A stretch of DNA of 32,525 nt from Planctomycetaceae bacterium UBA969 (GCA_002303765.1 DBCB01000343.1:27663-60187), one strand, 5' to 3'; counted from the first letter of the stretch, positions 15,594 through 23,973 are shown. The notes: a model not told the origin generated them from the sequence alone. Numbers and translations: made by a program.

Positions 15594-17939
15594 ATGATTA
15601 AGCCAAAAAAATTGACGACTGTCATAATAACCTGCGCAGCGCTGGGCATTTCTACATTCGTCTTCTCTCAGAAGAACCCCGCTCCTGCTGACAACGAGAA
15701 ATCTAAAACCGCCAAACCGGCTGAAGCCGCCGCCGACATTGCTAAATGCCCGGTGATGGGTGGCGCCGCAGGGAACGCGCAGTACCGTGAGAAAGACTGG
15801 TGGCCAAACCAGTTGAACCTCGATGTCCTTCACAAGCATTCGCCTAAGGGTAACCCGCTGGGAGAGGGATTCAACTACGCAGAGGAGTTCAAGAAGCTCG
15901 ACCTAGAGGCAGTGAAGAAGGACCTAATGAAGTTGATGACGACCTCGCAGGACTGGTGGCCTGCCGACTACGGTAGCTATGCGGGGCTGTGGATCAGATT
16001 GGCTTGGCACAGCGCAGGGACATATCGCACTTACGATGGCCGTGGCGGTGCAGGCTCTGGCATCATTCGCCTTACTCCCGTGGGTAGCTGGCCCGATAAC
16101 GCAAACCTAGACAAGGCACGTCGGTTGCTTTGGCCTATCAAGCAGAAGTACGGCCAAAAGATTTCGTGGGCCGACCTGATGATCCTCGCAGGAAACTGCG
16201 CACTTGAGTCCTCGGGGTTCAAGACCTTCGGCTTCGCCGGTGGGCGCATTGATACCTATGAACCCGATGCGGATATTTACTGGGGCCCTGAAAACAAGTG
16301 GCTAGACGACAAGCGTCACAGCGGCGACCGCAAACTTGAGCAGCCTCTAGGCGCGACCCAGATGGGACTTATCTATGTCAACCCAGAAGGCCCTAACGGC
16401 AAGCCAGACCCGCTCGCCGCTGCCATCGACATCCGGACTACATTCGGCCGTATGGCAATGAATGATGAAGAAACCGTTGCCCTTATCGCCGGTGGTCATA
16501 CGCTCGGGAAAGCCCACGGGGCGACCAACCCAGATAAGAATGTTGGTCCCGAACCTGAGGGAGCTGGCATCGAGCAGCAAGGCCTCGGATGGAAAAACAC
16601 TTTCGGGAAGGGCAAAGGCGGTGACACCATCACCAGCGGCCTCGAGGGCGCGTGGACATCGACTCCTACGAAGTGGTCCAACGAATACTTCGCCAACCTG
16701 TACGGCTACGAGTGGAAACTGGTAAAGGGCCCTGGCGGCGCTTGGCAGTGGACCCCCACGGATGAAAATGCGAAGGGCATCGTACCAGACGCTTACGATC
16801 CGAAAAAGTCGCACGCACCGATGATGTTCACGACCGACATCGCGCTAAAGATGGATCCAGCCTACGCCAAGATTTCGAAGCGGTTCCAAGAGAACCCAAA
16901 GGAGTTCAACGCGGCATTCGCCAAGGCTTGGTACAAGCTGACGCACCGCGATATGGGGCCAGTCTCGCGATTGCTCGGGCCAGAAGTTGCGCCGCCGCAA
17001 TTGTGGCAAGACCCTGTCCCTAAGGTTGATTACAAGTTGATCGACAAGCAAGATATTGCTGCCCTCAAGAGCAAGATCCTCGAATCGGGGCTGTCCACAT
17101 CCCAACTGGTTTCTACAGCTTGGGCTTCTGCATCGACATTCCGCGGCACCGACAAGCGTGGCGGAGCCAACGGTGCTAGGATTCGTCTCGCTCCTCAGAA
17201 AGATTGGAAAGTGAACCAACCGGACGAGCTAACAAAGGTGCTGCAAATCTTGGAAAAGACCCAAACAGACTTTAATAAGGCGCTAACCGATGGGAAGAAA
17301 GTATCTCTCGCAGATGTGATCGTTCTCGGCGGCTGCGCAGCTATCGAGCAAGGTGCAAAGAAGGGTGGGCAGGAAATTTTAGTTCCCTTCACACCGGGCC
17401 GCACCGATGCTTCGAAGGAACAAACCGACATCGAGTCCTTTGCCGTTCTCGAGCCGACTTCGGATGCATTCCGTAACTACTTCAGTCGTGAGATGACTCA
17501 ACCTGCGGAAGCGCTGTTGGTCGATCGCGCGAATTTGCTAACGCTCAGCGCTCCGGAGATGACCGTCCTTATAGGCGGGATGCGGGTTTTGAATGCTAAC
17601 ACAGGGAACATTCAACTGGGTGTCTTCACCAAGCGACCCGAGACTCTGACCAATGACTTCTTCGTGAACCTAATCGACATGAACACCGAGTGGAAGAAAT
17701 CTGCCGTTTGCGAGCACTTCTTTGATGGCCGGGACCCCAAGACTGGCAAGATCAAGTGGACCGCTAGTTCCGCCGACCTCGTGTTCGGTTCGAACTCGCA
17801 ACTCCGAGCCATTGCGGAAGTTTATGCCAGTGACGATGCGAAGGAGAAATTCGTGCGTGACTTCGTTGCCGCGTGGAACAAGGTGATGAATCTTGATCGC
17901 TTTGATCTTAATCCAGCAATGGTCAGTGTAGCTAAGTAA
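15594..17939 (+). CDS. katG: Catalase-peroxidase with signal peptide (periplasmic KatG)
   Basis: A 781-residue bifunctional haem catalase-peroxidase that removes hydrogen peroxide. The N-terminal domain has distal RLAWHSAGTYR (Arg135, Trp138, His139) and proximal GGHTLGKAHG (His302). The Trp-Tyr-Met adduct positions are all present (Trp138, Tyr261 in GLIYVNPEGPNG, Met287 in GRMAMND). The degenerate C-terminal peroxidase domain is complete. Unusually, the protein starts with KPKKLTTVIITCAALGISTF and VFSQ, a signal peptide, followed by a Lys/Ala/Pro linker; most KatG are cytoplasmic and a minority (KatP-like) are exported. I chose ATG 15594 because AGGAG lies 8 nt upstream. An upstream TTG at 15456 would start inside the inverted-repeat element and bury the signal. 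A strong terminator follows. The repeats on both sides suggest a recombined locus. Confidence 0.95.
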   Translation: MIKPKKLTTVIITCAALGISTFVFSQKNPAPADNEKSKTAKPAEAAADIAKCPVMGGAAGNAQYREKDWWPNQLNLDVLHKHSPKGNPLGEGFNYAEEFKKLDLEAVKKDLMKLMTTSQDWWPADYGSYAGLWIRLAWHSAGTYRTYDGRGGAGSGIIRLTPVGSWPDNANLDKARRLLWPIKQKYGQKISWADLMILAGNCALESSGFKTFGFAGGRIDTYEPDADIYWGPENKWLDDKRHSGDRKLEQPLGATQMGLIYVNPEGPNGKPDPLAAAIDIRTTFGRMAMNDEETVALIAGGHTLGKAHGATNPDKNVGPEPEGAGIEQQGLGWKNTFGKGKGGDTITSGLEGAWTSTPTKWSNEYFANLYGYEWKLVKGPGGAWQWTPTDENAKGIVPDAYDPKKSHAPMMFTTDIALKMDPAYAKISKRFQENPKEFNAAFAKAWYKLTHRDMGPVSRLLGPEVAPPQLWQDPVPKVDYKLIDKQDIAALKSKILESGLSTSQLVSTAWASASTFRGTDKRGGANGARIRLAPQKDWKVNQPDELTKVLQILEKTQTDFNKALTDGKKVSLADVIVLGGCAAIEQGAKKGGQEILVPFTPGRTDASKEQTDIESFAVLEPTSDAFRNYFSREMTQPAEALLVDRANLLTLSAPEMTVLIGGMRVLNANTGNIQLGVFTKRPETLTNDFFVNLIDMNTEWKKSAVCEHFFDGRDPKTGKIKWTASSADLVFGSNSQLRAIAEVYASDDAKEKFVRDFVAAWNKVMNLDRFDLNPAMVSVAK

Positions 17940-17985
17940 TTGGTACTTGAGCTTACTGCTTCATTTAAAAGCGATTGTGAACCAG

Positions 17986-18009
17986 AGGGGGAAAGATAAC
18001 TTTCCCCCT
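17986..18009 (+). terminator. Rho-independent terminator of katG
   Basis: AGGGGGAAAG (17986-17995) and CTTTCCCCCT (18000-18009) form a perfect 10-bp stem with a 4-nt ATAA loop, followed by TTTATTTATT. It lies 46 nt after the katG stop. Confidence 0.85.
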
Positions 18010-18047
18010 TTATTTATTGAATGAATGAAGAAAAGGCAGAAGACTAG

Positions 18048-18135
18048 CCACGGAATTAAGAAAGGTCAGCAGAAGCATTAGCCACGGAATGACACTGAAA
18101 TACACGGAAAAGACAAAAGCAGAGACACGGAAAAG
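18048..18135. repeat. Degenerate CCACGGAA/ACACGGAA units
   Basis: TAGCCACGGAAT occurs twice (near 18048 and 18080). It is followed by several ACACGGAAA-type units with gaps. Similar 'CCACGGAA...ACACGGAA' strings are, from general knowledge, common intergenic repeats in environmental bacteria. The units are too decayed to give a clean period. Confidence 0.5.
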
Positions 18136-18165
18136 AAACACATCTGGATTTGGGTTTATGAATGA

Positions 18166-18234
18166 CTTTAAAGCCCATGGACTGCGTTCCATGGGTCTTC
18201 TGTTTTAAATGATAAAAGATAAAAAGCGACCCAC
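18166..18234. repeat. Dispersed hairpin repeat, copy 3 (terminator-like)
   Basis: GCCCATGGA (18173-18181) and TCCATGGGT (18188-18196) pair around CTGCGT. The stem is followed by TCTTCTGTTTTAAATGAT and an A-rich tail that matches copy 1 at 12077-12145 in about 64 of 69 positions by hand alignment. Confidence 0.8.
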
Positions 18235-18353
18235 CCATCGCAGTGCTCACTTTTACCCACAAATATTTTGTATTGTTGGGTGCGTAATATCGTTCAGAGC
18301 CAGAAGCGTGAGCGACGGCGATTGTCTTAGGATGCTGGAGGCATCTTAACTTG

Positions 18354-18388
18354 TAGCCGATGGTATCGCTGCGCTCAACCACCGGCTA
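18354..18388. repeat. Palindrome TAGCCG-TGGT / ACCA-CGGCTA
   Basis: Arms of 11 nt pair with one A-C mismatch around a 13-nt loop containing GCTGCGCT. The sequence around it (GAAGCGTGAGCGACGG at 18303-18318, GATGC/GCATC at 18331-18345) recalls planctomycete dispersed palindromes. It occurs only once in this window. Confidence 0.5.
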
Positions 18389-18426
18389 AAGGCTGACATC
18401 CCTTCGGCATGCGGCAGCAACACAAG

Positions 18427-18449
18427 AAATCAAAAGTGTCAGGTCTTTT
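18427..18449. repeat. Solo degenerate end of the GTCAGGTCT element
   Basis: AAATCAAAAGTGTCAGGTCT followed by a T run matches the left end of the 15362-15506 element (15361-15383) except for two G-to-A/T differences in the GGGG core and the loss of one C. No opposing end is seen nearby, so it is an isolated or decayed copy. Confidence 0.6.
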
Positions 18450-18508
18450 TTTTGCATACCACCATTCCATCTACTTCCGGTTCTGAAAGATATGTGGGTG
18501 AGAGTGAG

Positions 18509-18532
18509 GACTTGCGTTCCATGGGTCTTTTG
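18509..18532. repeat. Half copy of the CCATGG hairpin repeat
   Basis: GACTTGCGTTCCATGGGTCT with a following T run keeps the loop and right arm of the repeat. The left arm is not CCCATGG here, so it cannot form the hairpin. It is probably a decayed or truncated copy. Confidence 0.55.
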
Positions 18533-18574
18533 CTTTTGAAGAATGATGAGAAGTAAAAAGAAGAAGGCAAAGAA

Positions 18575-18589
18575 GGCCCGGTGCGGGCC
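18575..18589 (-). terminator. Hairpin at the 3' end of the DUF1552 gene
   Basis: GGCCCG and CGGGCC pair around a 3-nt loop, 12 nt after the minus-strand stop at 18601. On that strand it is followed by TTCTTTGCC, a modest U-tract. Confidence 0.55.
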
Positions 18590-18600
18590 CTCCTTATTAT

Positions 18601-20010
18601 CTATGACATGAACCGTTTGATCGGCCCAGTTTGCTCCGCGATCAATTTGTTCAGGCCCAAATCGAGGTCGCCAAAATGTTTGATCGGGTTGCCATAGGCA
18701 TTAAGGATTGTGGTGAACCAGTTGCCAATGGTCTTGTGTCCTTCCGTGCCCCAATAAGGTAGTCGAATATAACGACCTGCGATGTTGAGCTTGGCGTTCT
18801 TGCCAGACATGACGAGATAGGGCCATTCAACGCCAGTGCTATGATGGGTCTCTCCGTTGTCTGCGAAATAACAGAGCATGGTATTGTCAAACATGGAGCC
18901 CGTGCCCTCGGGAACACTCTTTAACCTTTTGACGATGGTGTCAATCAAAGTCATATGGCGAATCCGGATGGCTTCCCGAATCTCGTTGGCATTGAGTTTC
19001 CCGAAGCCTTTGCCGTGCCCGACATCGTGCAGGTTGATCTTTTCCGTTTCGAGGCCAGGGACTCCGGTATAGAGGGTACCAAGTTCATCGACGGTGAAGG
19101 CGACGACATTGGTCATGCCCGAGATCAGCGCAGATAGAAGAATCTCAGTGTGGCCGATCTGACAGTCGATGGTAGATAGATCGTCAGCAAAATACTTTTT
19201 GTCCAACTTGGGAATATTTTTGGCTATGATGCCTCCCATCGCTTCTAATTTTCTGTTTCTAGCGCGAATGTCTTCCATGGCATCAGCATAGTTCTTGACT
19301 TTCGCCAACTCTAGGCCAGCGAGTTCTTGACCGCGGGCTGATTGGTTAGCCGCAGTGAATGCCAATAATTTCCGTTCGAGTTCGTAACGAATGCGACCGC
19401 TTTCGTTGTTGGCTATCGACTTGAACAATTCGTTGATAGCCACCTTGGGCGAACCAAAGGCATAATTGGGCTGCTGAGGGCCCCGTGCCGAGAAGCCTTT
19501 TTCAATCCCGTGAATGTTGCCTCGCGCATTGCCTCCATCAATGGGGAAGCAAGCCAGTTCGATATGTTCGAGTGGAGAAGGAAAAAGTTTGGCCAGTTCG
19601 AAATCGACCGTAGCCCACTTGATAGAGCTTAAGCGTTCATTGGCGGCATAAACGCCGAGGCATGACTGCCAAGAGTGGTGCCCGTTGGTGCACATTTTGC
19701 CCGACAATCCTTGAAGAATGGTCAAATCATTCTTGTGGGAGTTGAGCGGACTCATCCATTTGGGTAGTTCGTGTTTATCGAGATCTACTTCAAATGATTC
19801 TTTCTTGTTCTCTTTAGCCATGTCGGCGGGGCCAAGACTAGGCGGAACCATAACACTGGGAAAAAGGCCATTACCTTTGTGCATGAAGATAAAGCGCATA
19901 GGTGGTTGGCCGGCATCCAAAGCGCTAGACGCGTTCGAAATGGAGGCAGGAAGCATCAATGCCCCGGTTCCCAAGGCGGATGATTTCAAGAAGTCTCTTC
20001 TAGTATTCAT
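18601..20010 (-). CDS. DUF1552 protein with Tat signal
   Basis: A 469-residue exported protein. The N-terminus NTRRDFLKSSALGTGALMLP is a twin-arginine signal (RRDFLK). The mature part has the DUF1552 features FMHKGNGLFP, ILQGLSGKMC with GHHSWQSCLG, and a long C-terminal region with MLCYFADNGETHH, an alkaline-phosphatase or sulfatase-superfamily-like pattern of Asp, Asn and His residues. DUF1552 genes lie next to DUF1592-type cytochromes in planctomycetes and verrucomicrobia; the activity is not established. It is the last gene of an operon, 23 nt after the DUF1592-type gene. Export by Tat implies folding, perhaps with a cofactor, before export to the periplasm. Confidence 0.88.
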   Translation of the reverse strand: MNTRRDFLKSSALGTGALMLPASISNASSALDAGQPPMRFIFMHKGNGLFPSVMVPPSLGPADMAKENKKESFEVDLDKHELPKWMSPLNSHKNDLTILQGLSGKMCTNGHHSWQSCLGVYAANERLSSIKWATVDFELAKLFPSPLEHIELACFPIDGGNARGNIHGIEKGFSARGPQQPNYAFGSPKVAINELFKSIANNESGRIRYELERKLLAFTAANQSARGQELAGLELAKVKNYADAMEDIRARNRKLEAMGGIIAKNIPKLDKKYFADDLSTIDCQIGHTEILLSALISGMTNVVAFTVDELGTLYTGVPGLETEKINLHDVGHGKGFGKLNANEIREAIRIRHMTLIDTIVKRLKSVPEGTGSMFDNTMLCYFADNGETHHSTGVEWPYLVMSGKNAKLNIAGRYIRLPYWGTEGHKTIGNWFTTILNAYGNPIKHFGDLDLGLNKLIAEQTGPIKRFMS

Positions 20011-20033
20011 AATAGTAATCCTCGCCAGTTGTT

Positions 20034-22484
20034 TTACTTACGATACATGAATGAGTCAGATGTTAAAAGGGAAACAATGACAGCTTTGAAACTGCCACCA
20101 CTTTCCACATAAGCTTTATCGGCATTGATGAGCGTCTGTGAATCAGAAAGCATTTCATTGCGCCCCATGTAATAACGGAACGCATGACGGATGATAGACT
20201 GTCGGACACGATCAGATTTAGCGAGATGGTCAATCAGTTCAAAGGCATCCTTGACCGGCCCATCCAGCTTGGGGTCGCCTGTGCCACGGAGGTATCCATC
20301 GGTAGTCACGGGCTTGGTTTTGTAAGTGTTGAAAGCGGATTTGCCACTGGCTGTTGTGATCAGGTTTTCCGGATTCTCTAGAGGCTCATTAGCGCGATAG
20401 CGTCCGAAATCATCGAACTTCTCAAAAGGATAGCCTAGCGGGTTCATGTGCTGATGGCATTTCCAACACGCGGTCTGCGCCACGCCGGTAACCGATTCTA
20501 CGCGTTCCCTAAGTGTCATGTGTGGATTTTCGGGGACCTTGGCATCTACAGTGATAGGCACATCGGGAACACGGCCAGCGAGAAGTTTCTCTTGGATCCA
20601 GCGCCCGCGCCGGATGGGATCTGTGTGGAAGTTCGACGAATGGGCAATTAGCCACGCAGGGTGGGTAAGCAGGCCCATATGATTTGGTAATGTGAAAGGC
20701 TGAACCACGGAATAATCTAGGTTGTCCTCGCCACCATATTTCCCGCCGAGGCCCGGTGTAACTGGAAGACCATAACTCTGGGAATAGTTGTATGGATTGC
20801 CGTGTGCCCATGGAAATGTCGTAAACGGTGTGTTACCTTTACCAATCGTATAAGTAAGATGCTGCATGACTCTTGGCAAAGTATTGGAGTGAACGCCTCG
20901 CCCGGTTGAAACAAGATCAACATGGTGCTTTTTCAATAAATCCAGATTGGCGTCCGCGACTTTTTCGGGGTTCTTGCGCCAATCTGTGTCCTTAAGCGCT
21001 TCATAGAGTTCCTTCCAGCCAGCGATTATCTTCAACCCCTTCTCGTTGTCGATATTATGATAGAGAAAGAATTGGTCGGTTGTAAGCAGGTTTTCAAAGA
21101 CACTTCGATCCTGTTTGACATACATATCAACAATTCTGTCGGCTTCAACAATAAGGCGTCCGGGTGTTGCACTGCTTCCGCGGCCTGGATTTTGGTAGTA
21201 ACCACCGCTGCGACTATTGTCCTTGAATACCTTCACAGCGTTTGGATAGCCAAAAAAATCACGAAAGAAACGGACGATCTTTGGATGAGAAGTTATATTG
21301 GAATCGTTTACCGTTGGGTCGATCACACCCCTGTAGTAAATATCGTTTGCCAGCAATCTTGTGACTTCCCGCTTGTAGTCCTCTTTGGTATTAAGCCGAC
21401 CTTCTGAGGCAGCTTTGAGAAGCAGTGGGTCCGGTCCCCAGTCACCCAAAGAATAGGAAATGGCATAGCTTGCTTCTCGGGGCGAGAGCATCTTCCTGCC
21501 ATCTTCATCCGCTGCACCTTCGCCGAATTCTAGCCGATAAAGAAACTCCGATTCCAATAAAATGGCAGCCAGCATCTGGCGCAGCCCTTCGGTATTTCCA
21601 GCAATATTAATTGCGGAGCGGGTAAGTTCTAAATACTTCGCCAACTCTGTGTCGTTGGCTGTGCGTCGGAGAACGAGGCCAAACTGTGCTTGGATGGCAG
21701 CGATGATTGCATCGTTTGTTGGTTTTGATTTGCTGAGAATGATTGCTTCAAAGTTCAGCGGTGTTAAGGGGGAGAATCTGTCTTTCGGGTTTTCAAATTC
21801 GGCAGCCTTGATCTCCCCATTCTTGACGCGGGCACTCCGGATCTGCTTGTGAGAAATCCACTGCGCATTGTTGAGCATTACCAAAAGGTGTCCGCCATCG
21901 AGGGGAGTAATAGCATAATCGCGAATTCCTGAACGGTCGGGCAAAACAAAAGGAGCGGTGATCCCATATAGATTTGTGTATTTTGAGTAGGCCTCTCCTT
22001 TGGGCATGAAGATATCGATGATCCGCCCCTGAAAAACCATCGGGCTCACCAGCCAGCGCCTACCCGGGGTGAATGGCTTGTCCTTGATTGTGCCGCTAAA
22101 AAGTTTGTTGTGGTCGACGCTATTGCCGTAATCGGGGTAACGCATCTTGTCTTCGATCAACGGGGCATTCATTTTGACCAGTTCGGCCCGCACCCAATCT
22201 GCGAGCAATTTCCGCTCAGCGGTATTTGGCTGCTTCTCACTTTCTGGAGGCATCTCTTGGAAAAAGAGCTGTTCCTGAAACTTGTTCATCAAGTTAATAC
22301 GAACCTTCGGTTCTTGAGTGTCGAGGTTATCCAAGCGGACTTCGCCCTTGCTCTTATTTTCGCAGTGGCATTTGGTGCAATAAGTGCGAAGAACGCCCTC
22401 GACTTGCTTAGGAATTGCTGGATTGTCTGCAGCGTGTACCAAGGTGGCGAAGAAACCGATCACGAGAGTTTGAATGTATATCAT
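20034..22484 (-). CDS. DUF1592/DUF1588/DUF1585 multidomain haem protein (planctomycete cytochrome-associated)
   Basis: An 816-residue exported protein. After a signal peptide (about 1-19, ending VHAAD) comes a cytochrome-like domain with CTKCH (36-40) and the companion EMPPESEKQP methionine segment, as in PSCyt1-type c haems. The middle corresponds to DUF1587, DUF1595 and DUF1592 (FLYRLEFGEG, SPREASYAISYSLGDWGPDP). DUF1588 holds a second CxxCH (CWKCH, 673-677) followed by HMNPLGYPFEKFDDFGRYR, and DUF1585 forms the C-terminus (RQSIIRHAFRYYMGR). The order is standard for the family. The function is unknown; an oxidative step on a polysaccharide or other polymer is often suggested. The start overlaps the metallopeptidase stop (ATGA), and the DUF1552 gene follows. 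Confidence 0.9.
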   Translation of the reverse strand: MIYIQTLVIGFFATLVHAADNPAIPKQVEGVLRTYCTKCHCENKSKGEVRLDNLDTQEPKVRINLMNKFQEQLFFQEMPPESEKQPNTAERKLLADWVRAELVKMNAPLIEDKMRYPDYGNSVDHNKLFSGTIKDKPFTPGRRWLVSPMVFQGRIIDIFMPKGEAYSKYTNLYGITAPFVLPDRSGIRDYAITPLDGGHLLVMLNNAQWISHKQIRSARVKNGEIKAAEFENPKDRFSPLTPLNFEAIILSKSKPTNDAIIAAIQAQFGLVLRRTANDTELAKYLELTRSAINIAGNTEGLRQMLAAILLESEFLYRLEFGEGAADEDGRKMLSPREASYAISYSLGDWGPDPLLLKAASEGRLNTKEDYKREVTRLLANDIYYRGVIDPTVNDSNITSHPKIVRFFRDFFGYPNAVKVFKDNSRSGGYYQNPGRGSSATPGRLIVEADRIVDMYVKQDRSVFENLLTTDQFFLYHNIDNEKGLKIIAGWKELYEALKDTDWRKNPEKVADANLDLLKKHHVDLVSTGRGVHSNTLPRVMQHLTYTIGKGNTPFTTFPWAHGNPYNYSQSYGLPVTPGLGGKYGGEDNLDYSVVQPFTLPNHMGLLTHPAWLIAHSSNFHTDPIRRGRWIQEKLLAGRVPDVPITVDAKVPENPHMTLRERVESVTGVAQTACWKCHQHMNPLGYPFEKFDDFGRYRANEPLENPENLITTASGKSAFNTYKTKPVTTDGYLRGTGDPKLDGPVKDAFELIDHLAKSDRVRQSIIRHAFRYYMGRNEMLSDSQTLINADKAYVESGGSFKAVIVSLLTSDSFMYRK

Positions 22485-23248
22485 GGCCGCCTTTTTGATT
22501 TAGATGGAGCAAACCCAGGAAGCGGCCCCCAGATATCTTCAAGTAACGCAAAAACTTCCGGTTCAGCCTGCTTCAGTTCTCCTGCTACGAAAGGATAAAA
22601 ATCATTCGACCCGAAGTAGGACTCGGTCATTTCGGAGAAAAACTCCTTCTGATCCGTCAGCCCATAATGCTCACGCATGTTGCCGGTGACATGCAGAACG
22701 GATTTGTATTTGCCGCTGGCACGAAACTTCTTCCACGCAGCGGTAACACGGGGCTCATCAAATCCGATGGCTTGATCATGAAAACCGTGCGCGAGTTCAT
22801 GGAGAACGACCCACGGCTGACCGTGAATTCCCTCCGGCTCAAGAAAATCTGCAACATCCGGAATGTGAACGCACCTCGCTAGCTTCTCGCTGTAGCCATT
22901 CTTCTTGAGCCACCCAGCATCGGGATGATACTGCATGGGAACGAGCTCACCATAATTTAGATCCAACTCGATGGTGATGGTACGCAGTTTCGCCAAAGAC
23001 TTCTCCGGCACAACAAACGTAATGGCAACCAGCCGTGATTGGAGTAATTTGATAGCTCGTTCACCCCGGGCCGCATGTTCACCTTTAAGTAGACGGTCAT
23101 CCACGCGTACGGTCCAGCCTTCGATGTTCCGGTTGGTGTGTTCCTTGGGCAAGGGAGTTTTCTCAGCGGCAAAAGCGGAGACGGGCAGTAGAGCGAAAAG
23201 TATGAAAATAACGATGCTTAATCCAGCTACTATTTGTTTTGTGATCAT
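22481..23248 (-). CDS. Exported HExxH zinc metallopeptidase (lethal-factor/ATLF-like fold suspected)
   Basis: A 255-residue protein with an N-terminal signal (IVAGLSIVIFILFALLPVSA then FAAEK). The zinc motif HELAH (His150, Glu151, His154) lies in VVLHELAHGFHD. A candidate third ligand is in the downstream helix KEFFSEMTESYFG (Glu206 or Glu209), the arrangement of gluzincins such as the anthrax lethal-factor-like domain. The region before it (ITIELDLNYGELVPMQYHPD) may form the edge strand that holds the substrate. It overlaps the DUF1592 gene by 4 bp and follows a secreted unknown by 26 nt, so it is an operon member. Action on a surface or secreted protein, possibly a product of this operon, is an inference. 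Confidence 0.75.
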   Translation of the reverse strand: MITKQIVAGLSIVIFILFALLPVSAFAAEKTPLPKEHTNRNIEGWTVRVDDRLLKGEHAARGERAIKLLQSRLVAITFVVPEKSLAKLRTITIELDLNYGELVPMQYHPDAGWLKKNGYSEKLARCVHIPDVADFLEPEGIHGQPWVVLHELAHGFHDQAIGFDEPRVTAAWKKFRASGKYKSVLHVTGNMREHYGLTDQKEFFSEMTESYFGSNDFYPFVAGELKQAEPEVFALLEDIWGPLPGFAPSKSKRRP

Positions 23249-23274
23249 AATGAATGATTTTAAAGTTAGGGTAA

Positions 23275-23973
23275 TTAAATTGCGAAGATTGGCACTTCGG
23301 TTGGGCCATCACCTGAGATGTAAAGCACTTTTCCCTCGGCATCTAGGACCACGACTCGTACTTTTTCGAAATGCATGCCTTCAGTTGCGGAAGCTAGGAA
23401 TGATTGAAAGAACTTAAGCTTGAGGTCGACCACATTTACATCCTTAAAAGTCTTCCCATCAATTATAAATTCCTTGTGAAGCTTGATCCGGGCGTGATAA
23501 TCGAGACGACTTGAAGGCTCTAAATAGCGTTTATGTGCCTGTTTGCCATATTTATTCACCAAGTCTGAGTAATAGGCGACGCAGTCACCAGTGATTGCCC
23601 CGGGAATCCGAATACCTAACTGCTCTTTATACCACCAAACTTTTTCACCAGCAGGCAACTTTGCCCCTTTGGGCTGATTTAATGCGAGCGGGTCGTTGCG
23701 ACGGTCGCCAGCTTTCATTGCCTGAAGTAGCGTATCTTTAGAAGGTAAAGCAGCCTCGGCCGTTGCAATCATAGCGGCTTGCTGCTTATCAGCATATTCA
23801 CGATGAACAGAGACAATATGTTTCGCTGGGTTGGCAGGCCAATCCTTTGGCATCGCTCCCGGTAAGACATCAGCGTTAGCGTTTAGAGTAAAGGCAATAC
23901 CGGTAAATAGTGTTGCGGCCAAGCGAATTATTACGAAAGAGGTGGAGAGATAAAGATGAGATGGAGATTTCAT
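23275..23973 (-). CDS. Secreted protein of unknown function
   Basis: A 232-residue protein I do not recognise. A long hydrophobic N-terminus (about residues 9-33, ending LNANADV) is a signal peptide. The mature part is mixed alpha/beta with one cysteine (ITGDCVAYYSDLVNKYG), a Tyr- and His-rich stretch (HKRYLEPSSRLDYHARIKLH) and a C-terminal beta-rich segment (KVRVVVLDAEGKVLYISGDG). It is the first gene of the four-gene operon ending at 18601, so it is probably exported with the metallopeptidase and the DUF1592/DUF1552 pair. GAG lies 8 nt before the ATG. No catalytic motif is visible. Confidence 0.6.
   Translation of the reverse strand: MKSPSHLYLSTSFVIIRLAATLFTGIAFTLNANADVLPGAMPKDWPANPAKHIVSVHREYADKQQAAMIATAEAALPSKDTLLQAMKAGDRRNDPLALNQPKGAKLPAGEKVWWYKEQLGIRIPGAITGDCVAYYSDLVNKYGKQAHKRYLEPSSRLDYHARIKLHKEFIIDGKTFKDVNVVDLKLKFFQSFLASATEGMHFEKVRVVVLDAEGKVLYISGDGPTEVPIFAI

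Larger units (their letters stand above)
17940..18600. other. 661-bp repeat-rich gap between katG and the DUF1552 gene
   Basis: No gene is supported; the ORFs that cross it are translations of repeats. In order it contains the katG terminator, degenerate CCACGGAAT / ACACGGAAA units (18048-18135), the CCATGG hairpin repeat (18166-18234), a GATGC/GCATC hairpin (18331-18345), a TAGCCG...CGGCTA palindrome (18354-18388), a solo end of the GTCAGGTCT element (18427-18449), a half CCATGG hairpin (18509-18532) and a GGCCCG/CGGGCC hairpin (18575-18589). Confidence 0.7.

Noticed and set aside
16347..16814. 155-residue minus-strand frame inside katG
   Set aside because: It is a shadow of a strongly conserved katG coding region and has no independent support.
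15594..17939. katG as clearly foreign by base composition
   Set aside because: Sampled lines are about 55-58% GC, but the neighbouring oxidoreductase gene reaches similar values, so composition alone does not show transfer.
18056..18382. 108-residue minus-strand frame downstream of katG
   Set aside because: It reads through several repeat families. A peptide from the same hairpin repeat also appears in a frame near 12015-12200, so it reflects repeated DNA rather than a gene.
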